A DNA stretch of 26,179 nucleotides from Porphyromonadaceae bacterium UBA7042 (GTDB lineage: Bacteria; Bacteroidota; Bacteroidia; Bacteroidales; Muribaculaceae), in the NCBI GenBank assembly GCA_002494015.1, contig DLAR01000013.1, forward strand, positions 1 through 26,179, read 5' to 3'. Made by a program: the position numbers and the translations under genes. This document shows positions 7,067 through 14,855 of the stretch, piece by piece; within the stretch, counting starts at the first letter, position 1, and each line of letters opens with the position of its first letter. The notes beneath the pieces are model-generated. The model ran no database searches, was not told the DNA's origin, and saw only the letters and a list, made by a program, of their open reading frames with translations.

Positions 7067-8956
7067 CTACCGGGCATCAGGATGGCCCTCGTAGTAATTG
7101 ATATAGGCGCGGTTGACGAGACGGGTGCCTCCGGGGGTCGGGTAGTCGCCCGAAAAATACCAGTCGCCGGGACAGGTGGGGACGGCCTGATGGAGGCCGT
7201 CGAGCGACTGGTAGATGATGTCGACCTCAGCGTTGATGTCGCCGTCGCGGGTCAGCATCTCCACAATCTTTGCCGATACTTCCTCGGGGGTAAATGGCTC
7301 GTAGATAGCCTTGACACAGTTTTCAATCTCGCTGTCGGGCAATCCTTCCTGAGCTTTGCAACGGCGATAGGTATCGTCGAGAATATCGGCGCGCCCCGTG
7401 TCTTTCAGCAGCTCCACGGCGGCGCGGAAGGCGATAAATTCGCCCATGCGTGACATGTCGATGCCATAGTAGTCGGGGTAACGCACTTGCGGCGACGAGG
7501 ATACAACGACAATCTTGCGCGGATGGAGGCGGTCGAGCATCTTGAGAATCGACTGCTTGAGCGTGGTGCCGCGCACAATCGAGTCGTCGATGACCACGAT
7601 GTTGTCCTTGTAATTCTCGATAATGCCGTAAGTCACGTCATAGACATGGGCAGCGAGATCGTTGCGCGACTCTCCTTCGGCGATGAATGTGCGCAGTTTG
7701 ATATCCTTTATGGCGACTTTTTCCACCCGCAGGTTCCGGCCCATGATTTCGTCGAGTCTCTGCGGTGAAAGAGTCCCGTCACTGCTCGCGGCAAGGATTT
7801 CCTTCTGCTTGATGTGGTTCATCTGCTTTTCAAGCTCGGTCACCATGCCGATAAAAGCCACCTCGGCCGTGTTGGGGATAAAGGAGAAAACACTGTGGGC
7901 AAGGTCGTTGCCGATGCTTTTCATCACGGCGGGGACAATGTTGCGTCCCAATTGCTTGCGCTCGCGGTAGATGTCGGCATCGCTGCCTCGGGAGAAATAG
8001 ATGCGCTCAAACGAACATCGCTGATTTTCCTTTTCGCCCAAAATGTCGGTGACGGTGATTTCGCCCTGCTTGGTGACAATAATCGCGCTGCCGGGTGTCA
8101 GCTCCCTGACAGCCGCACGGGGGACATTCAGGGTGGTCTGAATCACAGGGCGTTCCGATGCCACGACGACAATCTCGTCGTCATAATAATAGAACGCCGG
8201 ACGGATGCCCTTGCTGTCGCGCAGAGCCATCATGTCACCCGAGCCGGTAGCGGCACAGATTACAAATCCGCCGTCCCAAGTCGGAGCGGCCGCTTCAAGC
8301 ACGTTTCTAAGGTCAATGTTTTCCTCGATGGCGAGACCCAGCTGCGGGTCGACAAGCGTGTCGCGATACTTGCGGTAGACACGGTGGTTCTCCTTGTCGA
8401 GCGCGTCGCCAAGCTGTTCCAGAAGCACAATCGTGTCGCTGTAAAGGCGCGGATGCTGACCGCGGGCGACAATCGACTTGAAAACCTCGTCGACATTGGT
8501 CATGTTGAAGTTGCCGCACATCAGCAGGTTGCGCGACCGCCAGTTGTTGCGGCGCAGAAAGGGATGGACATAGGAGATTCCGCTCTTTCCGGTGGTGGAA
8601 TAGCGCAGGTGCCCCATGTAGATTTCACCGAGAAACGGCGCCTCGCGTTCAATCCATTCGGCATCATGGCTGTCAATATCGGCCTGCGAGATGCAGCGGC
8701 GCACATTGTCAAATATCTCCTGAATCGCGCCCGACCCAAGAGCCCTTTCGCGGAACACATATTCCTGTCCCGGCTCGGCATGCTTTTTCACAACCCCGAT
8801 TCCGGCACCCTCTTGCCCGCGGTTGTGCTGCTTTTCCATCAGAAGGTAGAGCTTGTTGATGCCGTAAAGGTAAGTTCCGTATTTTTTCTTATAATATTCG
8901 AGCGGCCTGAGCAACCTGATCATCGCCACGCCGCACTCATGTTTCAGCGGTTCCAT
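7067..8956 (-). CDS. Amidophosphoribosyltransferase-like protein, long (629-residue) Bacteroidetes form
   Basis: PurF makes 5-phosphoribosylamine from PRPP and glutamine, the first step of purine synthesis. This protein has both halves. The N-terminal class II glutaminase has Cys8 as presumed nucleophile after a 7-residue leader (HECGVAM), NRGQEGAGI (45-53) and GHLRYSTTG (115-123). The phosphoribosyltransferase half has the PRPP loop VVIDDSIVRGTT (454-465). It is about 120 residues longer than E. coli PurF (505), with extra sequence in both halves and a C-terminal tail. Where PurF has the oxyanion-hole Asn of HNGNL, this protein reads MCGNFN, with Cys147. The ATG at 8956 directly precedes the leader and Cys8. 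It follows glnN, which makes its glutamine. It may be a PurF paralogue rather than the only PurF, so I give no symbol. Confidence 0.85.
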   Translation of the reverse strand: MEPLKHECGVAMIRLLRPLEYYKKKYGTYLYGINKLYLLMEKQHNRGQEGAGIGVVKKHAEPGQEYVFRERALGSGAIQEIFDNVRRCISQADIDSHDAEWIEREAPFLGEIYMGHLRYSTTGKSGISYVHPFLRRNNWRSRNLLMCGNFNMTNVDEVFKSIVARGQHPRLYSDTIVLLEQLGDALDKENHRVYRKYRDTLVDPQLGLAIEENIDLRNVLEAAAPTWDGGFVICAATGSGDMMALRDSKGIRPAFYYYDDEIVVVASERPVIQTTLNVPRAAVRELTPGSAIIVTKQGEITVTDILGEKENQRCSFERIYFSRGSDADIYRERKQLGRNIVPAVMKSIGNDLAHSVFSFIPNTAEVAFIGMVTELEKQMNHIKQKEILAASSDGTLSPQRLDEIMGRNLRVEKVAIKDIKLRTFIAEGESRNDLAAHVYDVTYGIIENYKDNIVVIDDSIVRGTTLKQSILKMLDRLHPRKIVVVSSSPQVRYPDYYGIDMSRMGEFIAFRAAVELLKDTGRADILDDTYRRCKAQEGLPDSEIENCVKAIYEPFTPEEVSAKIVEMLTRDGDINAEVDIIYQSLDGLHQAVPTCPGDWYFSGDYPTPGGTRLVNRAYINYYEGHPDAR

Positions 8957-8972
8957 AATGGAATGGTTTAAG

Positions 8973-9049
8973 GTTTAGGAGGGAGGTTTGAGGTTTAGGT
9001 TTAAAGTGTTTAATTCGCTGTTACCTAAACCTCAGACCTCCCTCTAAAC
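8973..9049. repeat. Imperfect long inverted repeat between glnN and the purF-like gene
   Basis: The 28-base arm at 8973-9000 and the 27-base arm at 9023-9049 are reverse complements except for one inserted base and one mismatch. The 22-base loop is AT-rich. The right arm ends at the base next to the glnN stop codon. The left arm has the unit AGGTTTAGG twice. It has the size of a strong transcript hairpin but no U-run after it, so it could be a terminator, a processing or stabilising stem in a glnN-purF transcript, or a dispersed intergenic repeat. Confidence 0.75.
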
Positions 9050-11239
9050 TTAGCGTATAAACAACAGTTCGCGATACTTGGGCAGGGGCCACATCTCGTT
9101 GTCGACCATCAGCTCGAGCTTGTCGATGTGGTAGCGCACACGGTCGAGACAGGGAGCGACAGTCTCAGAATAGGCAATCGCTTTCTCACGCTCGTTTTCG
9201 ATGCGGTTGGCAGCCTTGCGGGCATCTACCATCTTGTCGACCTCCTCGCGGATGGTGGCGGTGTGGTGCATGATTTTCTCCACGGTAGCCGAGTCCTGAG
9301 CCGACAGCTCGATACCCTTGTTGCCGGGGAAAAGAGTGCGGATTTTGACCATGTTGTCAAGCAGAATCGACAGATAGCGGGTGGCGACAGGCACGATGTG
9401 GTTGATGGCAAGGTCGCCGAGCACACGCGCCTCAATCTGAATCTTTTTGGTGTACATCTCCCACTTAACCTCGTTGCGGGCGGCAAGCTCGACGGGGGTC
9501 ATGACTCCGGTCTTGCCAAACATCTCGATGGTTTCGGGCCGAAGGTATGCGTCAAAGATGCGGGGAACATTGGTCTCGCAGTCAAGGCCGCGGCGGGCGG
9601 CTTCCTCTTTCCATTCGTCGCTGTAGCCGTTGCCGTCAAAGTGGATTGCGCTCGACTTCTGGAGCAAAGCCTTGATTTCGGCAAGGAGGGCATGGTGGAG
9701 GTCTTCACCTTTTTCGAGACGGGCGTCAACTTTCTCCTTAAACTCGGCAAGCTGTTCGGCCATCGCGGCGTTAAGCGCGATCATAGCCGACCCGCAGTTG
9801 GCGCTCGACCCTACGGCGCGGAATTCAAAACGGTTGCCGGTAAAGGCGAAGGGCGACGTGCGGTTGCGGTCAGTGTTGTCCATAAGGATTTCGGGAATCT
9901 GCGACACACCGAGGCGCAGTTCCTCTTTCCCGGCCATAGCGATAAGCTCGTCTTTGTCTGACTTCTCGATTTTTTCAAGAATCTCGGCAAGCTGACTGCC
10001 GGTGAAGATAGAGATAATGGCCGGAGGAGCCTCGTTGGCGCCGAGACGGTGACCGTTGGTTGCCGACATAATCGAAGCCTTCAGCAACGCGTTGTGGCGA
10101 TGCACGGCAGCCATGACGTTGGCGACAAATGTAATGAACTGGAGGTTGTCCTTGGGGGTTTTGCCCGGTGCAAAAAGCAGCACGCCGGTATCGGTGCCGA
10201 GGCTCCAGTTGTTGTGTTTGCCCGAGCCGTTGATGCCGGCAAACGGTTTTTCGTGGAGCAGCACACGGAAGTTGTGGCGGCGGGCAACCTCGCCCATAAC
10301 CGACATGAGAAGCATGTTGTGGTCGTTGGCAAGGTTGGTCTCCTCAAAGATGGGGGCGAGCTCAAACTGGTTGGGGGCGACCTCGTTGTGGCGTGTCTTG
10401 GCGGGAATGCCGAGCTTGTGACACTCGATTTCAAGGTCAAGCATGAAAGCCTCTACACGCGAGGGAATCGCGCCGAAATAGTGGTCTTCAAGCTGCTGGT
10501 TCTTGGCCGACTCGTGACCCATCAGTGTGCGGCCGGTCATGGCAAGATCAGGACGCGCATTGTAAAGTGCCTCGTCGACAAGGAAGTATTCCTGCTCCCA
10601 TCCGAGGTTGGATATGACATGCTTGACTTTGGGGTCAAAGTAGCGTGCCACAGCAGCACCTGCCTTGTCGACAGCTGTCAGGGCGCGCAGCAGCGGGGTC
10701 TTGTAGTCAAGCGACTCGCCGGTATAGGAGATGAAGATTGTCGGGATACACAGGGTATTGTCCATGATGAACGCGGGCGACGAGATGTCCCACGCCGAGT
10801 AGCCGCGGGCCTCGAAGGTGTTGCGGATACCGCCGTTGGGGAAGCTCGACGCGTCAGGTTCCTGCTGCACCAGCAGTTTGCCTGAGAAAGTCTCGACAAC
10901 CCCGCCTTTGCCATCATGCTCGATGAATGCGTCATGTTTCTCGGCGGTGGTCTCGGTCAGAGGCTGGAACCAGTGGGTATAATGACGGGCACCGTTGTCG
11001 ATTGCCCAGCGTTTCATCCCTTCGGCGACACTGTCGGCAACCTCGCGGGAAAGCGGTTCCTTGTTGTCAATCGCGTTGATAAGGGCCTCGTAGGTGTCGC
11101 GCGGAAGATATTCAAACATCTTGTTGCGGTTGAACACATACTTGCCATAGTACTCCTCGGGTCTTTCTGAGGGAAGGGCAACCGACACCGCCTTGCGGTT
11201 GGATGCCTCCTCTACGACCTTGAATCTTAACATTGACAT
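9050..11239 (-). CDS. glnN: Glutamine synthetase type III
   Basis: This enzyme joins ammonia to glutamate using ATP to make glutamine, the main entry of ammonia into metabolism. The 729-residue length is that of the GSIII class (about 700-730), far longer than GSI (about 470), and GSIII is the typical Bacteroidetes form. Visible active-site regions are LGWEQEYF (212-219), KTRHNEVAPNQFELAPIFE (281-299) and HEKPFAGINGSGKHNNWSL (329-347), with further GSIII conservation through NRTSPFAFTGNRFEFRAVGS. The start is MSM at 11239; Met3 is an alternative. It lies 37 bases after dapL on the same strand without a visible promoter, so co-transcription with dapF-dapL is likely. Nitrogen control cannot be read from the sequence. 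Confidence 0.96.
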   Translation of the reverse strand: MSMLRFKVVEEASNRKAVSVALPSERPEEYYGKYVFNRNKMFEYLPRDTYEALINAIDNKEPLSREVADSVAEGMKRWAIDNGARHYTHWFQPLTETTAEKHDAFIEHDGKGGVVETFSGKLLVQQEPDASSFPNGGIRNTFEARGYSAWDISSPAFIMDNTLCIPTIFISYTGESLDYKTPLLRALTAVDKAGAAVARYFDPKVKHVISNLGWEQEYFLVDEALYNARPDLAMTGRTLMGHESAKNQQLEDHYFGAIPSRVEAFMLDLEIECHKLGIPAKTRHNEVAPNQFELAPIFEETNLANDHNMLLMSVMGEVARRHNFRVLLHEKPFAGINGSGKHNNWSLGTDTGVLLFAPGKTPKDNLQFITFVANVMAAVHRHNALLKASIMSATNGHRLGANEAPPAIISIFTGSQLAEILEKIEKSDKDELIAMAGKEELRLGVSQIPEILMDNTDRNRTSPFAFTGNRFEFRAVGSSANCGSAMIALNAAMAEQLAEFKEKVDARLEKGEDLHHALLAEIKALLQKSSAIHFDGNGYSDEWKEEAARRGLDCETNVPRIFDAYLRPETIEMFGKTGVMTPVELAARNEVKWEMYTKKIQIEARVLGDLAINHIVPVATRYLSILLDNMVKIRTLFPGNKGIELSAQDSATVEKIMHHTATIREEVDKMVDARKAANRIENEREKAIAYSETVAPCLDRVRYHIDKLELMVDNEMWPLPKYRELLFIR

Positions 11240-11276
11240 AATCTTATTAAAGTGATAATATTAGTGAATAGGTCTA

Positions 11277-12521
11277 TTATTTTTTATTAGTGAACAGATG
11301 TGATGACAGCCGGAGCATTGCAGCTCGGGTGTTTTCGAGAGTATTGAAGGCGGTAAGGCGGAAATAACCCTCACCTGCTTTACCAAACCCGCTTCCCGGA
11401 GTCCCGGCTATATTGTACTTATCGAGCAACAGGTCAAAAAACTCCCACGAAGTCATCCTGTCAGGCGTTTTTATCCACAGATAGGGTGAGTTAACGCCGC
11501 CGACAGCCTGAAGCCCGGCACCGGCAAGTCCGGCACGCATTATCGCGGCATTTTCCATATAGTAACCCACGGTTTCTGCAACCTGCCTGCACCCTTCGGG
11601 TGTATAAAGCGCCTCGGCCGCCCGCTGGCTCAGATAGCTCGCCCCGTTGAACTTGGTAGACTGACGGCGGTTCCACAGCGGGTTGAGTGCGACCCGCTCG
11701 CCACGGCTGTCGACACCTTTCAGGCATCGCGGCACAACGGTATATCCGAGCCTTATCCCCGTGAATCCCGCCGTCTTGGAAAAACTGCGGAACTCGATGG
11801 CACATTCCCTCGCCCCGTCGATTTCATAAATCGAGCGCGGCACGTCATCCTCGGTGATATAAGCCTCATAGGCCGAGTCAAAGAGCAGCAACGCCCCGTG
11901 GGCGAGACAATAGTCGACCCACACCTTCAACTGGTCGCGGGTCAGCGCGGTCCCGGTGGGATTGTTGGGGTAACACAGATAAATGATGTCAGGATCAGTC
12001 TTGGGCAGCTCGGGTACAAAACCGTTTTCAGCCGTGCAGGGCAGAAACTCTATATTGCTCCAGCCGCCGTCGCTGGTGGGCAGTCCCGCGCGACCAGCCA
12101 TGACATTGGTGTCGACATAGACAGGGTAGACGGGGTCGGTCACCGCCACGCGGCAGGCCACCGAGAGAATATCTCCGATGTTGCCTGTATCGCTCTTGGC
12201 CCCGTCGCTGATGAAAATTTCATCGGGAGCGACGTCGATGCCTCGGCCGCGGTAATCAATCTCAGCTATCTTCTCACGCAGGAAACCATATCCTTGTTCG
12301 GGTCCGTAGCCATGAAATGTCGAGGACGAGGCTTCATCGTCGACCGCACGGTGCAACGCCTCGATGGCCGCCGGGCAGAGGGGACGGGTGACGTCGCCGA
12401 TACCCATGCGGATAAGCTCGGCCTCGGGATGTGATGCCTGAAATGCGGCAATCTTGCGGCCCACCTCGCTGAATAGGTAGTTGCCTGCAAGAAGTGTGAA
12501 ATTGTCATTTATCCTGAACAT
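11277..12521 (-). CDS. dapL: LL-diaminopimelate aminotransferase
   Basis: DapL converts tetrahydrodipicolinate directly to LL-2,6-diaminopimelate using glutamate as amino donor and pyridoxal phosphate as cofactor, bypassing the succinylase and acetylase routes. The 414-residue length and N terminus (INDNFTLLAGNYLFSEVGRKI, split by family conservation after residue 20) fit DapL. IRMGIGDVTRPL (37-48), YPNNPTGT (184-191) and SFSKTAGFTGIRLGY (246-260), with the cofactor lysine Lys249, are visible. It begins 4 bases after the dapF stop, a tight operon pair whose products act in succession on the way to lysine and peptidoglycan. No DapC/D/E-type gene is nearby. Confident call. Confidence 0.95.
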   Translation of the reverse strand: MFRINDNFTLLAGNYLFSEVGRKIAAFQASHPEAELIRMGIGDVTRPLCPAAIEALHRAVDDEASSSTFHGYGPEQGYGFLREKIAEIDYRGRGIDVAPDEIFISDGAKSDTGNIGDILSVACRVAVTDPVYPVYVDTNVMAGRAGLPTSDGGWSNIEFLPCTAENGFVPELPKTDPDIIYLCYPNNPTGTALTRDQLKVWVDYCLAHGALLLFDSAYEAYITEDDVPRSIYEIDGARECAIEFRSFSKTAGFTGIRLGYTVVPRCLKGVDSRGERVALNPLWNRRQSTKFNGASYLSQRAAEALYTPEGCRQVAETVGYYMENAAIMRAGLAGAGLQAVGGVNSPYLWIKTPDRMTSWEFFDLLLDKYNIAGTPGSGFGKAGEGYFRLTAFNTLENTRAAMLRLSSHLFTNKK

Positions 12522-12525
12522 ATAG

Positions 12526-13332
12526 CTACATAATTACTGTTCCGTTAAACACTTCAGTGGCCGGGCCGGTCATATACACATGCCCGTCGTCACTCCAATT
12601 GATGCGAAGGTCTCCGCCGCGCAGACTGACAGTCACCTCGCGGTCGGCACGACCCGTAAGGGCGGCCGCAACGGCAGTCGCACACGCTCCCGTGCCGCAA
12701 GCCATCGTCTCGCCTGAACCGCGTTCCCACACCCTCATTTTCAGCCGCTCGCGCGAAACCACCTCGACAAACTCGATATTGGCGCGGTCGGGCCACATCG
12801 GGTGGCGTTCAAGCTCGGGGCCGAGAGTGTCAAAATCAATAGTGTCGAGCGAGTCGACAAATACCACACCGTGGGGATTGCCCATCGACACCGCCGTCAG
12901 CCTCACGTCGCCACGCGAAGTCTCTACGACAGTATCGGTCATTGACACGACGGGTTCCCCCATGTCGACAGTGACCTCGCCGACGAGGCCGTCGGCACCT
13001 GTGTGCAGCGAAAGAGTCTTTATCCCTGAAAGAGTTTCAAGCGTGATGACCTTGCGGTCAGTCAACCCGTGATCCGACACATATTTAGCAACACACCGAC
13101 TGCCGTTGCCACACATGGTGGCTTCCGAGCCGTCGGCGTTAAATATTCTCATTTTGAAATCGGCGATTGTCGAGGGGAGTATCAGAATGATGCCGTCGCC
13201 CCCTATACCGGTATGTCGGTCACTGAGTTTTACAGAGAGTGATGCCGGGTCATCGACCGTCGACTCCATACAATTGATGTAAATGTAGTCGTTGCCAATG
13301 CCATGCATCTTGGTGAACCTAATCTCAGCCAT
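12526..13332 (-). CDS. dapF: Diaminopimelate epimerase
   Basis: DapF converts LL-diaminopimelate into the meso form used for peptidoglycan and lysine, without a cofactor, through two cysteines. Both are present: Cys74 in MCGNGSRC and Cys212 in ACGTGACATA. The N terminus FTKMHGIGNDYIYIN (6-20) and GERG-like region VWERGSGETMACG (201-213) are typical, and 268 residues is the normal size. It is the first gene of a dapF-dapL pair. Upstream lies a 140-base gap after proA containing a -7-like box, so this pair may have its own start of transcription. Certain call. Confidence 0.96.
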   Translation of the reverse strand: MAEIRFTKMHGIGNDYIYINCMESTVDDPASLSVKLSDRHTGIGGDGIILILPSTIADFKMRIFNADGSEATMCGNGSRCVAKYVSDHGLTDRKVITLETLSGIKTLSLHTGADGLVGEVTVDMGEPVVSMTDTVVETSRGDVRLTAVSMGNPHGVVFVDSLDTIDFDTLGPELERHPMWPDRANIEFVEVVSRERLKMRVWERGSGETMACGTGACATAVAAALTGRADREVTVSLRGGDLRINWSDDGHVYMTGPATEVFNGTVIM

Positions 13333-13413
13333 TTACCATTATATTATCCGGCGCAAAAACGGCTTTCTGACCTAAAATCTCGACATCCCTCATCACGCCA
13401 GGTTTTAAAGGTG

Positions 13414-13433
13414 CAAAGTTATAAAAAACTTTG
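13414..13433 (-). promoter_or_regulatory. Putative -7 box and small inverted repeat upstream of dapF
   Basis: On the minus strand 13414-13421 reads TAACTTTG, a TAnnTTTG match, about 80 bases before the dapF start. The same bases form one arm of a 7-bp inverted repeat (13414-13420 and 13427-13433, CAAAGTT/AACTTTG). No good -33 box is found at 18-21 bases, so this is tentative. Confidence 0.4.
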
Positions 13434-13472
13434 ATTCACCCCCATTATTTCCACAAAAAAATCTGACATAAT

Positions 13473-14711
13473 TTACCTGACATTCCCCTCGCCGGTGATT
13501 ATATATTTATATGTGGTGATTTCGGGGAGGGCCATCGGGCCGCGGGCATGGAGTTTCTGGGTCGAGATTCCGATTTCGGCTCCGAAACCAAACTGTCCCC
13601 CGTCAGTAAACGCGGTCGAGACGTTGACATAGACACAGGCCGCATCGACACCCGTCGTGAAAAGCCGCTGCGCGGCGGCATCCTCGGCGACAATCGACTC
13701 GCTGTGGCGCGACCCGTAACGATCGATGAAATCCAGTGCCTCGCCGATACTGTCGACCGTGGCCACCGACATCTTGTAGTCGAGCCATTCGTGGCCGAAA
13801 TCCTCGGGAGCGGCATGGCGCAATAGCGGATAATGCCCGTCAAGGGCGGCAAACGCCCGCTCGTCGGCGGCAATCTCGACATTGCTCCTCAGCAGCGGCG
13901 CAACAACCTCGGGAAGGTCGGAAAGCCGTGACGAGTCGACAATGAGGGTGTCAAGCGAATTGCACACACTCGGACGGCGTGTCTTGGCGTTGTTGACAAT
14001 CGCGGCGGCATAGTCGGCACGGCCCGATGTGTGGAAATAGGTATGGCACACACCCGCGCCGGTCTCGATGACGGGAACACGCGCATTGTCGCGCACCCAC
14101 TCGATGAGTCCCTTCCCGCCACGCGGGATAATCAGGTCGACCTTCCCCACACCGTGGAGCATCGCACCTGTCGCCTCATGGGAGTCGGGCATAAGCTGCA
14201 CCGCATTCGGGTCAATTCCCGATTTTTCCAATGCGGCTGATATTATTGCAGTCAGAGCGACATTTGAGCCCGACGCGTCATGTCCCCCTTTGAGCAGCAC
14301 GGCACTCCCCGCCTTGAGGCAGAGCGCGGCCACATCGACCGTCACATTGGGGCGTGCCTCATAGATTACACCGATTACCCCGAATGGCACTGTGACCTTG
14401 GCTATCTTCATCCCGTTGGGCCTGACCGTCTCGCTAAGCGTAATCCCCACCGGCGACGGCAGTGCGGCAACCGCCTCGACCCCGGCCGCCATATCCTCGA
14501 TGCGGGCCGCATCGAGCCGCAAACGGTCAACTTTCGGGTCCGAAGGATCCATCCGCGCCACGTCGGCTGCATTTGCCTCGATTATTGCCGCGCTGTTCTC
14601 GCGCAACAATGACGCGATTGTGCCGAGAGCCGCATTTATCCTCTCCACTCCTGCAGTGGCAAGCGTTTTGGACGCGACGCGCGCTCGTTGAAACATTTCA
14701 TCAATTTCCAT
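13473..14711 (-). CDS. proA: Gamma-glutamyl phosphate reductase (glutamate-5-semialdehyde dehydrogenase)
   Basis: ProA reduces glutamyl 5-phosphate with NADPH to glutamate semialdehyde in proline synthesis. Visible are VTVPFGVIGVIYEARPNVT (motif around residue 107-125), KGGHDASGSN, IPRGGKGLI, the VIETGAGVCHTYFH stretch and catalytic Cys250 in RPSVCNSLDTL. A GTG at 14732 could add seven residues, but a promoter -7 box lies on it (14732-14739), so transcription would start downstream and ATG at 14711 (MEIDEMFQRARV) is the better start, giving 412 residues. proB is not in this window. The next gene downstream, dapF, is separated by 140 bases. Certain family call; start choice good. Confidence 0.95.
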   Translation of the reverse strand: MEIDEMFQRARVASKTLATAGVERINAALGTIASLLRENSAAIIEANAADVARMDPSDPKVDRLRLDAARIEDMAAGVEAVAALPSPVGITLSETVRPNGMKIAKVTVPFGVIGVIYEARPNVTVDVAALCLKAGSAVLLKGGHDASGSNVALTAIISAALEKSGIDPNAVQLMPDSHEATGAMLHGVGKVDLIIPRGGKGLIEWVRDNARVPVIETGAGVCHTYFHTSGRADYAAAIVNNAKTRRPSVCNSLDTLIVDSSRLSDLPEVVAPLLRSNVEIAADERAFAALDGHYPLLRHAAPEDFGHEWLDYKMSVATVDSIGEALDFIDRYGSRHSESIVAEDAAAQRLFTTGVDAACVYVNVSTAFTDGGQFGFGAEIGISTQKLHARGPMALPEITTYKYIITGEGNVR

Positions 14712-14731
14712 ATTATACGGTATTTTTTCCA

Positions 14732-14739
14732 CAAAGATA
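14732..14739 (-). promoter_or_regulatory. Putative proA promoter -7 box
   Basis: On the minus strand 14732-14739 reads TATCTTTG (TAnnTTTG). Transcription from it would start near 14725 and exclude the GTG at 14732, which favours the ATG at 14711 as the proA start. No convincing -33 box is present at the expected distance. Confidence 0.45.
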
Positions 14740-14812
14740 ACGCTATTTTGCCTTTTTTTGTCTGTCGAAAAATATTTTTACTTGACAATGCATATATCCC
14801 ACACAAGATCAT

Positions 14813-14820
14813 TAGCTTTG
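14813..14820 (+). promoter_or_regulatory. Putative -7 box of the frameshifted secreted-protein gene
   Basis: TAGCTTTG at 14813-14820 matches TAnnTTTG and lies 35 bases before the ATG at 14856, the normal distance. The region 17-21 bases upstream has no clear TTTG, so only the -7 element is supported. Confidence 0.45.
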
Positions 14821-14855
14821 CAAAACCAAGACTCTCAACTAATTCATCTCGCCTT

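Noticed and set aside
7814..8971. A 385-codon open frame on the plus strand opposite the PurF-like gene
   Set aside because: It is a mirror of a well-conserved gene with clear motifs on the other strand; its translation has no recognisable domain, and GC-rich codon use makes long opposite-strand frames common here.
10049..10885. A 278-codon frame opposite glnN
   Set aside because: It lies wholly inside the certain glutamine synthetase gene and shows no domain.
13333..13472. Riboswitch or leader-peptide control before dapF (lysine sensing)
   Set aside because: The possible leader is only about 75 bases long and has no lysine-riboswitch-sized set of stems and no lysine-rich short frame.
14782..14787. 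TTGACA as an E. coli-like -35 box
   Set aside because: There is no matching -10 at 16-18 bases, and the phylum uses TTTG/TAnnTTTG boxes; probably chance.
14688..14855. Earlier start (MKHFINFHII...) for the secreted protein gene
   Set aside because: It would put 56 non-signal residues before a clear signal peptide and read through the proA promoter and the -7 box at 14813-14820.
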